5,179 nt of DNA from an uncultured Collinsella sp. (GCA_900754275.1 CAAECF010000111.1:1-5179), one strand, 5' to 3'; counted from the first letter of the stretch, positions 1 to 5,101 are shown. A program made the numbers and translations. The notes: generated by a model not told the origin, from the letters alone.

Positions 1-22
1 CCGCGTAACTAGTTGACGCTGC

Positions 23-122
23 GCGCCACCCAGGGCGACAATTTGTCATTCAAAAGGCAAGGCATGACCAGAAGGTCTATGCCTTGCCTTTTTCATGCCA
101 ACTTGTTCGCCCTGGGCGGCGC
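23..122. repeat. Outer inverted repeat enclosing the terminator
   Basis: Positions 23-38 (containing CGCCACCCAGGGCGA) are complementary to 107-122 (containing TCGCCCTGGGCGGCG), with one mismatch at A28/C117. The arms lie outside the 52-92 stem, so the full 100 bases can fold as one long two-tier hairpin. A short odd palindrome GACAA-T-TTGTC sits at 37-47. No coding sense is visible. It may be an intergenic repeat element with the terminator as its core, but one copy cannot show that. Confidence 0.55.
52..93. terminator. Strong, probably bidirectional Rho-independent terminator
   Basis: AAAAGGCAAGGCAT (52-65) is perfectly complementary to ATGCCTTGCCTTTT (79-92), giving a 14-bp stem. A further GACC/GGTC pairing (66-69 with 74-77) leaves a small AGAA loop and one bulged base. 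The plus strand ends in five T (89-93) and the minus strand reads CCTTTTG, so it could stop transcripts from either side: an unseen gene to the left, and pdxST read-through from the right. All three plus-strand frames are closed within the first 16 bases, so any left-hand gene ends at or before the window edge. The structure is seen directly; the function is inferred. Confidence 0.75.
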
Positions 123-187
123 TCGCTGGCGTTGCCGAAACATCGACGTTCCCATAGTCCAAATCTGCAAAAAAGGGATGCCAAAAA

Positions 188-205
188 GGGACAGGTTTAT
201 TTTGG
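188..205 (+). repeat. Lone GGGACAG-type repeat motif
   Basis: GGGACAGGTTTATTTTGG, preceded by AAAAA (183-187), resembles the widespread GGGGACAG-TTTATTTT motif that I recall from intergenic repeats, often beside REP-associated (Y1) transposases. No transposase is visible here. The stretch 94-240 otherwise holds nothing I can support as a gene; the open frame across it on the minus strand looks like translated repeat DNA. The resemblance is from memory. Confidence 0.3.
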
Positions 206-247
206 TCGGTTTTATCTGGGTAAACGTGGCCGTCTATCGCAATGTAG

Positions 248-297
248 TCGTTGGGGACGTTCTTGTTTGAGTAGTCGTTTAAGAACGTCCCCAACGA
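248..297. repeat. Perfect 17-bp hairpin (GGGGACGTTCTT type)
   Basis: TCGTTGGGGACGTTCTT (248-264) is the exact reverse complement of AAGAACGTCCCCAACGA (281-297), with a 16-base loop. GCAA (239-242) and TTGC (298-301) can extend the stem past a bulge. Neither strand has a T-run after the stem, so it is not a canonical intrinsic terminator, though it lies downstream of pdxT and could protect the mRNA 3' end. A perfect stem of this length suggests a recently spread palindromic repeat. Confidence 0.7.
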
Positions 298-308
298 TTG
301 CATAGCAT

Positions 309-372
309 GAGAGTGGATAATCTCCCGGTTTGAGCCTGCATCCAAGCTTAAAGTGGGAGATTATCCACTCTC
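309..372. repeat. Perfect 18-bp hairpin (GAGAGTGGATAATCTCCC type)
   Basis: GAGAGTGGATAATCTCCC (309-326) is the exact reverse complement of 355-372. Inside the 28-base loop a second stem can form between TTTGAGC (329-335) and GCTTAAA (346-352), with one G-U pair. The element starts 24 bases past the pdxT stop and is the first structure a pdxST transcript meets. It lies only 11 bases from the neighbouring 248-297 hairpin. No U-tract follows on the minus strand, so termination is uncertain. Confidence 0.7.
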
Positions 373-395
373 GTTTCGTTTGTTGATTTCGATGC

Positions 396-983
396 CTACA
401 TTTGTAGGAACAGTTCGTGGAGGCGGGTGTCTTCGTCGAGTTCGGGGTGGAAGGTTACGCCGAGCTGATTGTCTTGACGTGCGGCGACGATGCGGCCATC
501 GACTTCGGCCAGGGCCTTGGCATTGCCGTACACCTCGACGATGCGGGGTGCACGGATAAATGTTAATGGCACTTCACCGTCGATGCCGGACACCTGGCCC
601 TTGGTGCGAAAACTGCCGAGCTGTCTGCCATAAGCGTTGCGCTCAACGAGTACGTTCATGGTTGCTAGGCGCGGCGTTCCCTTATCGTCGTGTGCGGCAA
701 GATCGCGCGCCAACAGAATCAAGCCGGCGCAGGTGCCCAGGACGGGCATGCCTTCAACGATACGGGCACGAAGCTCCTCGAGCATGCCCAACTCATCAAG
801 CAGTTTCCCTTGAACGGTAGACTCGCCGCCAGGGAGGACCAGGCGATCAAAGTTCTGCTGCAAATCAGCCGCCTGCCTCAACTCAATACAATGTGTGCCC
901 AGCTCGGACAGCCTCGCCTCGTGCTCGGCAAAAGCGCCTTGGACCGCCAGCACGGCGACCGTTTGGTCTGCATAATCGCTCAT
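396..983 (-). CDS. pdxT: PdxT, glutaminase subunit of PLP synthase
   Basis: Cytosolic class I-type glutamine amidotransferase of 195 residues that hydrolyses glutamine and passes ammonia to PdxS for de novo pyridoxal 5'-phosphate synthesis. The start VAVLAVQGAFAEH, the PGGEST loop (51-56), and the nucleophile elbow GTCAGL with Cys85 are all family signatures. The VERNAYGRQ and FIRAP segments follow, then FHPEL with His179 and Glu181 completes the Cys-His-Glu triad. The length is normal and nothing is missing. The ATG at 983 has AGAAAGGA six bases upstream and lies 20 bases after the pdxS stop, so the genes are almost certainly co-transcribed. GGEST is followed by VQGKLL rather than the T-T-x-R pattern I recall from Bacillus, which is probably lineage variation. 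Confidence 0.97.
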   Translation of the reverse strand: MSDYADQTVAVLAVQGAFAEHEARLSELGTHCIELRQAADLQQNFDRLVLPGGESTVQGKLLDELGMLEELRARIVEGMPVLGTCAGLILLARDLAAHDDKGTPRLATMNVLVERNAYGRQLGSFRTKGQVSGIDGEVPLTFIRAPRIVEVYGNAKALAEVDGRIVAARQDNQLGVTFHPELDEDTRLHELFLQM

Positions 984-1003
984 GTGCGATCCTTTCTGCT
1001 GGA

Positions 1004-1894
1004 CTAGCGCCCGCGCTCCTCCATGATGATCTCGATCTCGTCGGCGTTGATGCCGACCATGGCCTCGCCCAGGTCCTCCGAAAGCTCGGCGATGAGTTTG
1101 GCGTCGGTGAAGTTAGCCACAGCCTTAACGATGGCGACGGCGCGCTTGGCGGGGTCGCCGCTCTTAAAGATGCCCGAGCCGACAAAGACGCCCTCGGCAC
1201 CCAGCTGCATCATCAGCGCAGCATCGGCAGGGGTTGCCACGCCGCCAGCGGCAAAGTTCACGACGGGAAGCTTTCCCGTGGCATGGACCTCGCGCACCAG
1301 CTCGACCGGAACCTGCAGTTGCTTGGCTGCCTCAAAGAGCTCGTCATCGCGAAGGGCAACAACGTCGCGGATCTGCTTTTGGATCTTGCGCATGTGGCGC
1401 ACGGCCTGAACGACGTCGCCCGTGCCCGGCTCGCCCTTGGTGCGAATCATCGTGGCACCTTCGGCAACACGGCGCAGCGCCTCGCCCAGATCGCGGGCGC
1501 CGCAGACAAACGGCACGTCAAATTGGGCCTTGTCGATGTGATAGACGTCATCGGCAGGGGAGAGAACCTCGGACTCGTCGATGTAATCGATCTCGATGGC
1601 CTGCAGGACCTGCGCCTCGACAATGTGACCGATGCGGCACTTGGCCATAACAGGGATGGAGACGGCCTCCTGGATGCCCTTGATCATCTTGGGGTCACTC
1701 ATGCGCGAGACGCCGCCTGCGGCGCGGATGTCGGCCGGAATGCGCTCGAGTGCCATGACGGCGCAGGCGCCCGCCTCCTCGGCGATGCGTGCCTGCTCGG
1801 GCGTGGTGACGTCCATGATGACGCCGCCCTTGAGCATCTGCGCGAGCTCGCGATTGAGTTTGACGCGATCGGCCTTGCTGGTCTGTTCTGCCAT
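1004..1894 (-). CDS. pdxS: PdxS, PLP synthase synthase subunit
   Basis: (Beta/alpha)8-barrel synthase subunit of the DXP-independent vitamin B6 pathway. It condenses ribose 5-phosphate, glyceraldehyde 3-phosphate and PdxT-derived ammonia into pyridoxal 5'-phosphate; in known systems it assembles as a dodecamer decorated with PdxT. From the chosen start it has 296 residues. Key residues are Asp28 (GGVIMDV), Lys85 (VMAKCRIGH) and Lys153 (IRTKGEPGTG), each offset by four from Bacillus Asp24, Lys81 and Lys149. The phosphate-site segment NFAAGGVATPADAALMM follows, then GSGIF. An in-frame ATG at 1936 would add 14 residues (MFRQAMHMPTKGAT) unlike the family. The ATG at 1894 has AAGGGAG five bases upstream (1906-1900) and gives the expected MAEQTSK start. 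It is the first gene of the operon, divergent from pdxR. Confidence 0.98.
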   Translation of the reverse strand: MAEQTSKADRVKLNRELAQMLKGGVIMDVTTPEQARIAEEAGACAVMALERIPADIRAAGGVSRMSDPKMIKGIQEAVSIPVMAKCRIGHIVEAQVLQAIEIDYIDESEVLSPADDVYHIDKAQFDVPFVCGARDLGEALRRVAEGATMIRTKGEPGTGDVVQAVRHMRKIQKQIRDVVALRDDELFEAAKQLQVPVELVREVHATGKLPVVNFAAGGVATPADAALMMQLGAEGVFVGSGIFKSGDPAKRAVAIVKAVANFTDAKLIAELSEDLGEAMVGINADEIEIIMEERGR

Positions 1895-1948
1895 GGTTGC
1901 TCCCTTGGTTGGCATGTGCATTGCTTGACGGAACATCCTATCGGGGAG

Positions 1949-1970
1949 CTGGGTATGGCAAAATACTCAG
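1949..1970. promoter_or_regulatory. Palindrome CTGGGTAT-N6-ATACTCAG
   Basis: Arms 1949-1956 and 1963-1970 match in 7 of 8 positions when inverted, around the spacer GGCAAA. It overlaps the proposed pdxS -10 box, so it could be an operator. If the pdxS transcript starts further upstream, it could instead be a small leader hairpin. No function can be assigned from sequence alone. Confidence 0.35.
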
Positions 1971-1984
1971 TTTTCGAGATAATA

Positions 1985-2028
1985 ATAAGGTCAGCTTAAT
2001 ACCAGATTGAACAGCTCGATAAGGTCAG
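1985..2028. promoter_or_regulatory. Candidate PdxR operator: direct repeat ATAAGGTCAG
   Basis: ATAAGGTCAG occurs twice, at 1985-1994 and 2019-2028, identical in all ten bases and with starts 34 bases apart (about three helical turns). MocR regulators such as PdxR and GabR are known to bind direct repeats with their dimeric swapped HTH domains, so this is the obvious binding site. The first copy overlaps the AT-rich promoter core; the second lies just before the pdxR start. A looser inverted echo, TATCGGGGAGCTG at 1939-1951, resembles the reverse complement of CAGCTCGATA beside the second copy. Confidence 0.55.
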
Positions 2029-2032
2029 GTGG
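2027..2032 (+). promoter_or_regulatory. Ribosome-binding site that fixes the pdxR start
   Basis: AGGTGG lies seven bases before the ATG at 2040. The same frame is open from a TTG at 2007, but that start has no comparable site and would place the second operator repeat inside the coding region. It would also add an atypical MNSSIRSGGKL ahead of the conserved MLDYNLEKRG start. Confidence 0.6.
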
Positions 2033-2039
2033 CAAACTC

Positions 2040-3473
2040 ATGCTTGACTACAATTTGGAAAAACGCGGCGAAGCATCGCTCTATGAGTATGTTTACCAGC
2101 AAATTCGAGATGATATTGTTGCTGGACGTATTGCGGCGGGGGAGCATCTGCCGTCTAAGCGCGCCTTTGCGAGTCATCTGGGTATCAGTGTCATTACCAT
2201 CGAGAATGCATATAGCCAGTTGCTTGCCGAGGGCTATATTTGCTCAATGCCGCGTCGTGGCTACTACGCGTGCGAGCTCCCGGATGCGCCGGTTTTGGCT
2301 TTGGCTGCGGGGGATATCGACCGAGATGCTGTCCCTGTTGGTCCCAGCGCGCATGATGCCATGGGGCAGGCAGAGCGATTCGACGCACTTTCTCCTTCCG
2401 CTTTGGAGGCGGCGCGGCTTTGGCAAAGTGCGCTACGGGCGACGCTGACGTCCGAAGACGAACGTGAAATCTTTTCGCCCGCACCGGCGCAGGGCACCGC
2501 TCGACTGCGACGTGCGATTGCGCGCCATCTGCGCGGGACAAGGGGCATGAATGTCAATCCCGACAATATCGTTATCGGTGCGGGCGCCCAGCTGCTCGAT
2601 ACCATGTTGGTTCAGTTGCTTGGCGCGGACAAGGTGTATGCCGTCGAGGATCCAGGCTATTTGCGCTTGACGCGCATCTATCAGGCCATGGGTTGCGAAG
2701 TGCGGCATGTCCCGTTGGATGCTGAGGGCGTGGACTTGAGCGCGCTGCAGAAAACCGGGACCGATGTCCTTCACCTGATGCCGTCTCATCAGTATCCGAC
2801 CGGTCTTGTGACGAGCATTGCACGTCGCTATGCGTTGCTGAGCTGGGCCGCCGAGCGGCCAGGTCGGTATCTCATCGAAGACGACTTTGATTGTGAGTTT
2901 CGCCTTGCCGGCAAGCCGATTCCCGCGCTCGCGTCGATCGATGCCGCCCAGTCGGTTATCTACACCAACACGTTTTCGAAGAGCCTTTCATCGGCGTTAC
3001 GTTTGGCGTACATGGTGCTGCCCGATGAACTAATGGAGAGGTTTAAACGCAACCTTGGTTTCTACGCCTCGTCGGTAAGTTCTGTTGATCAGGTTGCCTT
3101 GGCGCGTTTGCTGGAATCGGGTGATTACGAGCGACATGTGAACCGCGTGCGCGTTCGTGCTCGTGGGGCGCGTGATGGCCTGGCGGCGCTTGTACGGAAA
3201 ACGTTTCCGGCAGGGGAAGTCTCGATCGAGTACGCGGACGCCGGCCTTTACTGCGTCGTGGCCGTGGAGTGTGACGCGGGCGGAAGCTCTTTTGCACGGG
3301 CCCTCACGCGCTCGAGCATCCCTTTTATCGATATCGGTGACTGTTTTTGGTGTGCCGATGGCGCATCTGTCCCTGAAAACTCAACTCAAATTCTTGTTCA
3401 GTATGACGATCTGAGTCCAAAAGTACTAACTACCTTGGAATTGCAGCTAATGGGGGGGCACTCTGCAACCTAA
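2040..3473 (+). CDS. pdxR: PdxR, MocR/GabR-type PLP-responsive regulator
   Basis: Fusion of a GntR-family winged HTH with a fold-type I aminotransferase domain, 477 residues, normal for MocR proteins. The HTH spans about 12-78, with LPSKRAFASHLGISVITIENAY and the wing LLAEGYICSMPRRGYYA. A linker of about 80-115 leads to the aminotransferase-like domain, with EDPGY (203-207), PSHQYPTG (248-255), EDDFD (280-284), the PLP-binding lysine FSKSL (Lys314) and LRLAY (Arg321). Phe283 sits where GabR has Tyr281. The C-terminus, with ILVQYDDLS, lacks an obvious arginine corresponding to the GabR substrate-carboxylate site, which fits a sensor of PLP rather than of an amino acid. Divergence from pdxST implies that it activates pdxST at low PLP and controls its own expression. 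Seven G (3452-3458) lie seven codons before the stop. Its TAA overlaps the following repeat. Confidence 0.9.
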   Translation: MLDYNLEKRGEASLYEYVYQQIRDDIVAGRIAAGEHLPSKRAFASHLGISVITIENAYSQLLAEGYICSMPRRGYYACELPDAPVLALAAGDIDRDAVPVGPSAHDAMGQAERFDALSPSALEAARLWQSALRATLTSEDEREIFSPAPAQGTARLRRAIARHLRGTRGMNVNPDNIVIGAGAQLLDTMLVQLLGADKVYAVEDPGYLRLTRIYQAMGCEVRHVPLDAEGVDLSALQKTGTDVLHLMPSHQYPTGLVTSIARRYALLSWAAERPGRYLIEDDFDCEFRLAGKPIPALASIDAAQSVIYTNTFSKSLSSALRLAYMVLPDELMERFKRNLGFYASSVSSVDQVALARLLESGDYERHVNRVRVRARGARDGLAALVRKTFPAGEVSIEYADAGLYCVVAVECDAGGSSFARALTRSSIPFIDIGDCFWCADGASVPENSTQILVQYDDLSPKVLTTLELQLMGGHSAT

Positions 3474-3590
3474 GTGAGTAGACTTTTAGCACTTTGGCGA
3501 CCAGGCAGTTTTGTAACAAGCTATCTACCTGCGGTTTTGAAAAGCAGGATGACCGGCCTGCTCGGGATGTTCAAAAAAGTCTACTCACTT
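3472..3590. repeat. 119-base terminal-inverted-repeat element, copy 1
   Basis: The left end AAGTGAGTAGACTTTT (3472-3487) is the exact reverse complement of the right end AAAAGTCTACTCACTT (3575-3590). The interior includes CACTTTGGCGACCAGG and a GCAGG/CCTGC mini-stem not kept in the second copy. It matches 4891-5009 over its full length without gaps, with 96 of 119 positions identical by hand count. It begins on the last two bases of the pdxR TAA. It has no coding capacity. It could be a MITE-like non-autonomous element or a structured 3'-end/termination module; no T-run follows the right arm here. Confidence 0.85.
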
Positions 3591-3623
3591 GCCGCGCAAA
3601 GCTCCTGCATGAGAAAAAATGGG

Positions 3624-3689
3624 GTTTTCAACAGGGCTTCGTCCAGCTCTCGGCAAGCTTTTGGCCAGTTGGGGAGGGCTGTTGAAAAC
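3624..3689. repeat. Inverted repeat GTTTTCAACAG / CTGTTGAAAAC
   Basis: Perfect 11-base arms at 3624-3634 and 3679-3689 enclose 44 bases, within the leader between repeat copy 1 and the orphan gene. The loop has no clean inner stem that I can find, though GCTT/AAGC pairing is possible (3636-3639 with 3655-3658). It may be a transcribed leader structure or another small repeat. No gene is visible between 3591 and 3766. Confidence 0.5.
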
Positions 3690-3704
3690 TTGGCAGTCCG
3701 TTCG

Positions 3705-3730
3705 GCGCCATTTTTGGTGCGTTCGCGCCA
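3705..3730 (+). promoter_or_regulatory. Possible alternating hairpins before the orphan gene
   Basis: Three six-base blocks alternate with four-base spacers: GCGCCA (3705-3710), TTTT, TGGTGC (3715-3720), GTTC, GCGCCA (3725-3730). The middle block can pair with either neighbour, each time with one G-U pair, so the two hairpins exclude each other. This lies 42 bases before the ATG at 3773. Such an arrangement can act as an attenuator, but at 26 bases it could also be chance or a short tandem duplication (TTCGGCGCCA and TTCGCGCCA). Confidence 0.3.
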
Positions 3731-3772
3731 ATGCGTGACTGACTGGGTTGAAATTCGTGTTTTCCTGTGCCT

Positions 3773-4900
3773 ATGAAGGATCTACTTTGTGACATATCAG
3801 CTTTTAGGTACTGGCGTTTGCCTCCTCAAGTCCGCGCTTTGTGTCCGCCGCTTCCACGACCGGAAGAAGACCGGCAGCGATATGATCTCGCCCGCAACCC
3901 GACGGCTGCGGTCGCGCTCGGTTTTCCGTTGTATACATTGGTTCGGTCGAGAAACAAACGGACTTGTCCTGCCAGCATTAGGCAGCGGCTGTTTCTTGGT
4001 GAGCTTCCCAGGGAATCCGTGCTGGGAACGGAGCATGGGGTTTTGATTACGTCTCCTCTACTGACGGCATTCATCATGTTGCGGCATCTGACGGATCTTC
4101 AGCTTCTTTTGGTATTGGCGGAGATGTGTGGCTTGTTTGCGGTGTGTGCCCTGCCGGCGGCACTTGAGGCGGAGCTTTCGCGTGCAATTGATTCGGGCGC
4201 GATTTCGACAACGTTCGGTTGGGTGCGCTGCCCGTCCGAGGACGGCACCGCCTCAAATTTATGGCGTCGAGACGCTTTGGTTTTGGGCGGAGACCTTGAC
4301 CGTTTTTGTTCAGATGTTTGCGGGATGCGTTACGGCAATAGATTTATAGCGGTATCGCAACTCGTTCCATTGGGCGCCGCGTCGCCTTTTGAGGTCGAGG
4401 CGTATTTGCTACTTGCACTGCCGCGATCCCTGGGAGGCGAAGGTTTTTGCGGCATAGAGCTTAATGTTGAAGTGATGCTAAGCACAAGTGCTCGAGCGAT
4501 TGTGGGAAAGTCCCGTGTATATATCGACCTACTTCTTTCTTCGCCGGACGGCAGGCGACAGGTGGCCATTGAATGTCAGGGAAAGGCCTCGCACGGACGC
4601 GCAGGGGATGGCTTGCGTGACGCTGACCGCATGACGGCCCTTCAGGCCATGGGCTACGATGTACTTCTCCTGACACACAGACAGATATCCGATGAGGATA
4701 GATTCCGCGCGATCGTTAAGGCCATATGCAGGATGCTCGATGCTGAATATCGTGATAAAAGCTCAGATGAGCAAAGGGCTGAGACATTACTCCGGTCTGA
4801 ACTATTCGTTGACTGGACAAAATTGGGAGTAATCGACGGAAAGATGCCCGTTAGACGCAAAACAGCTCGATCGTGGACGGCTGCGGTTCTAAGTGAGTAG
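3773..4900 (+). CDS. Orphan AbiEi-like/DUF559-like PD-(D/E)xK protein
   Basis: Residues are counted from the in-frame GTG at 3767, two codons before the ATG chosen here; neither start has a good Shine-Dalgarno. The N-terminal half has the AbiEi antitoxin/regulator pattern: SAFRYWRLPPQV (11-22), ALGFPLYTLVRSRNKR (50-65), then a turn GTEHGVLITSPLLTAFIML (87-105). The C-terminal half resembles the Vsr/DUF559 nuclease fold: SPFEVEAYLLLALP with Glu209, YIDLLL with Asp254, AIECQGK with Glu269, Gln271 and Lys273, DADRMTALQAMGYDVLLL with Arg288, and an LTHRQI end. Acidic residues and ExQ/ExK are in nuclease order, but activity is unproven. No AbiEii-type toxin gene is adjacent. The protein has eleven cysteines. 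Codon use looks less GC-rich than in pdxST. Its last two codons and stop lie in repeat copy 2. I recognise the type from Coriobacteriia; its function is unknown. Confidence 0.7.
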   Translation: MKDLLCDISAFRYWRLPPQVRALCPPLPRPEEDRQRYDLARNPTAAVALGFPLYTLVRSRNKRTCPASIRQRLFLGELPRESVLGTEHGVLITSPLLTAFIMLRHLTDLQLLLVLAEMCGLFAVCALPAALEAELSRAIDSGAISTTFGWVRCPSEDGTASNLWRRDALVLGGDLDRFCSDVCGMRYGNRFIAVSQLVPLGAASPFEVEAYLLLALPRSLGGEGFCGIELNVEVMLSTSARAIVGKSRVYIDLLLSSPDGRRQVAIECQGKASHGRAGDGLRDADRMTALQAMGYDVLLLTHRQISDEDRFRAIVKAICRMLDAEYRDKSSDEQRAETLLRSELFVDWTKLGVIDGKMPVRRKTARSWTAAVLSE

Positions 4901-5009
4901 GCTTTTGGCACTTTGGCGACCAGGCCGTTTTGAAACAAGTCATTTACCTGCGACTTTATAAAGCAATACGGATGGTCTGCTCGGCAAGTTTCGAAAAGTC
5001 TACTCACTT
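4891..5009. repeat. 119-base terminal-inverted-repeat element, copy 2
   Basis: This is a direct copy of the 3472-3590 element, equal in length and gap-free. Its arms AAGTGAGTAGGCTTTT (4891-4906) and AAAAGTCTACTCACTT (4994-5009) pair except for one G-U, and the pairing extends two more bases outward (CT at 4889-4890 with AG at 5010-5011). The first ten bases provide the final Ser, Glu and TAG of the orphan gene. TTTTT follows at 5012-5016, so on the plus strand this copy could act as a terminator despite its 87-base loop. Differences from copy 1 cluster in the centre, while the arms are kept, suggesting selection on or recent spread of the ends. Confidence 0.85.
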
Positions 5010-5101
5010 AGTTTTTGACGAGAGACCGATGCCGAAGATAGCTCTATTTCAGGGCGTTAACGAGTCCTCGAGACACAAAAAGGCCCGAACCAATATGAAC
5101 T

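Larger units (their letters stand above)
1895..2039. promoter_or_regulatory. Divergent pdxS/pdxR promoter region
   Basis: This 145-base region must carry both promoters. For pdxS (minus strand), TTATTA (1988-1983) and TATTTT (1965-1960) are 17 bases apart, a weak pair of the sort an activator would help. For pdxR (plus strand), the AT-rich GATAATAAT at 1978-1986 is the best -10 candidate, with no good -35 before it. The two promoters would overlap, so one regulator bound here could control both. Box assignments are by eye and uncertain; the location of the control region is not. Confidence 0.6.

Noticed and set aside
46..345. 99-codon open frame on the minus strand across the left intergenic region
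   Set aside because: It runs straight through three inverted repeats and the terminator, so it is translated repeat DNA. No ribosome-binding site or recognisable domain was seen.
395..408. CCTACA-TT-TGTAGG palindrome at the end of pdxT as a terminator
   Set aside because: The stem is short, lies within the last codons and stop of pdxT, and has no T-run.
1895..1936. Longer PdxS starting at ATG 1936
   Set aside because: The extra residues do not fit the family, and the ribosome-binding site AAGGGAG is correctly placed for the ATG at 1894.
893..1999. 368-codon open frame on the plus strand opposite pdxS and pdxT
   Set aside because: It is a mirror of GC-rich codon bias in pdxS/pdxT. Its translation is low-complexity, with many LGD/AHG-like strings and no family motifs, while the opposite strand has full catalytic signatures.
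3748..3777. TTGAAA-18-TATGAA as a promoter for the orphan gene
   Set aside because: It would start transcription near 3784, after both plausible start codons and within the conserved N-terminus, so it cannot serve the protein as called.
3472..5009. CRISPR-like repeat pair
   Set aside because: There are only two copies, 119 bases long, 1.3 kb apart and separated by a gene, with no spacer pattern or cas gene.
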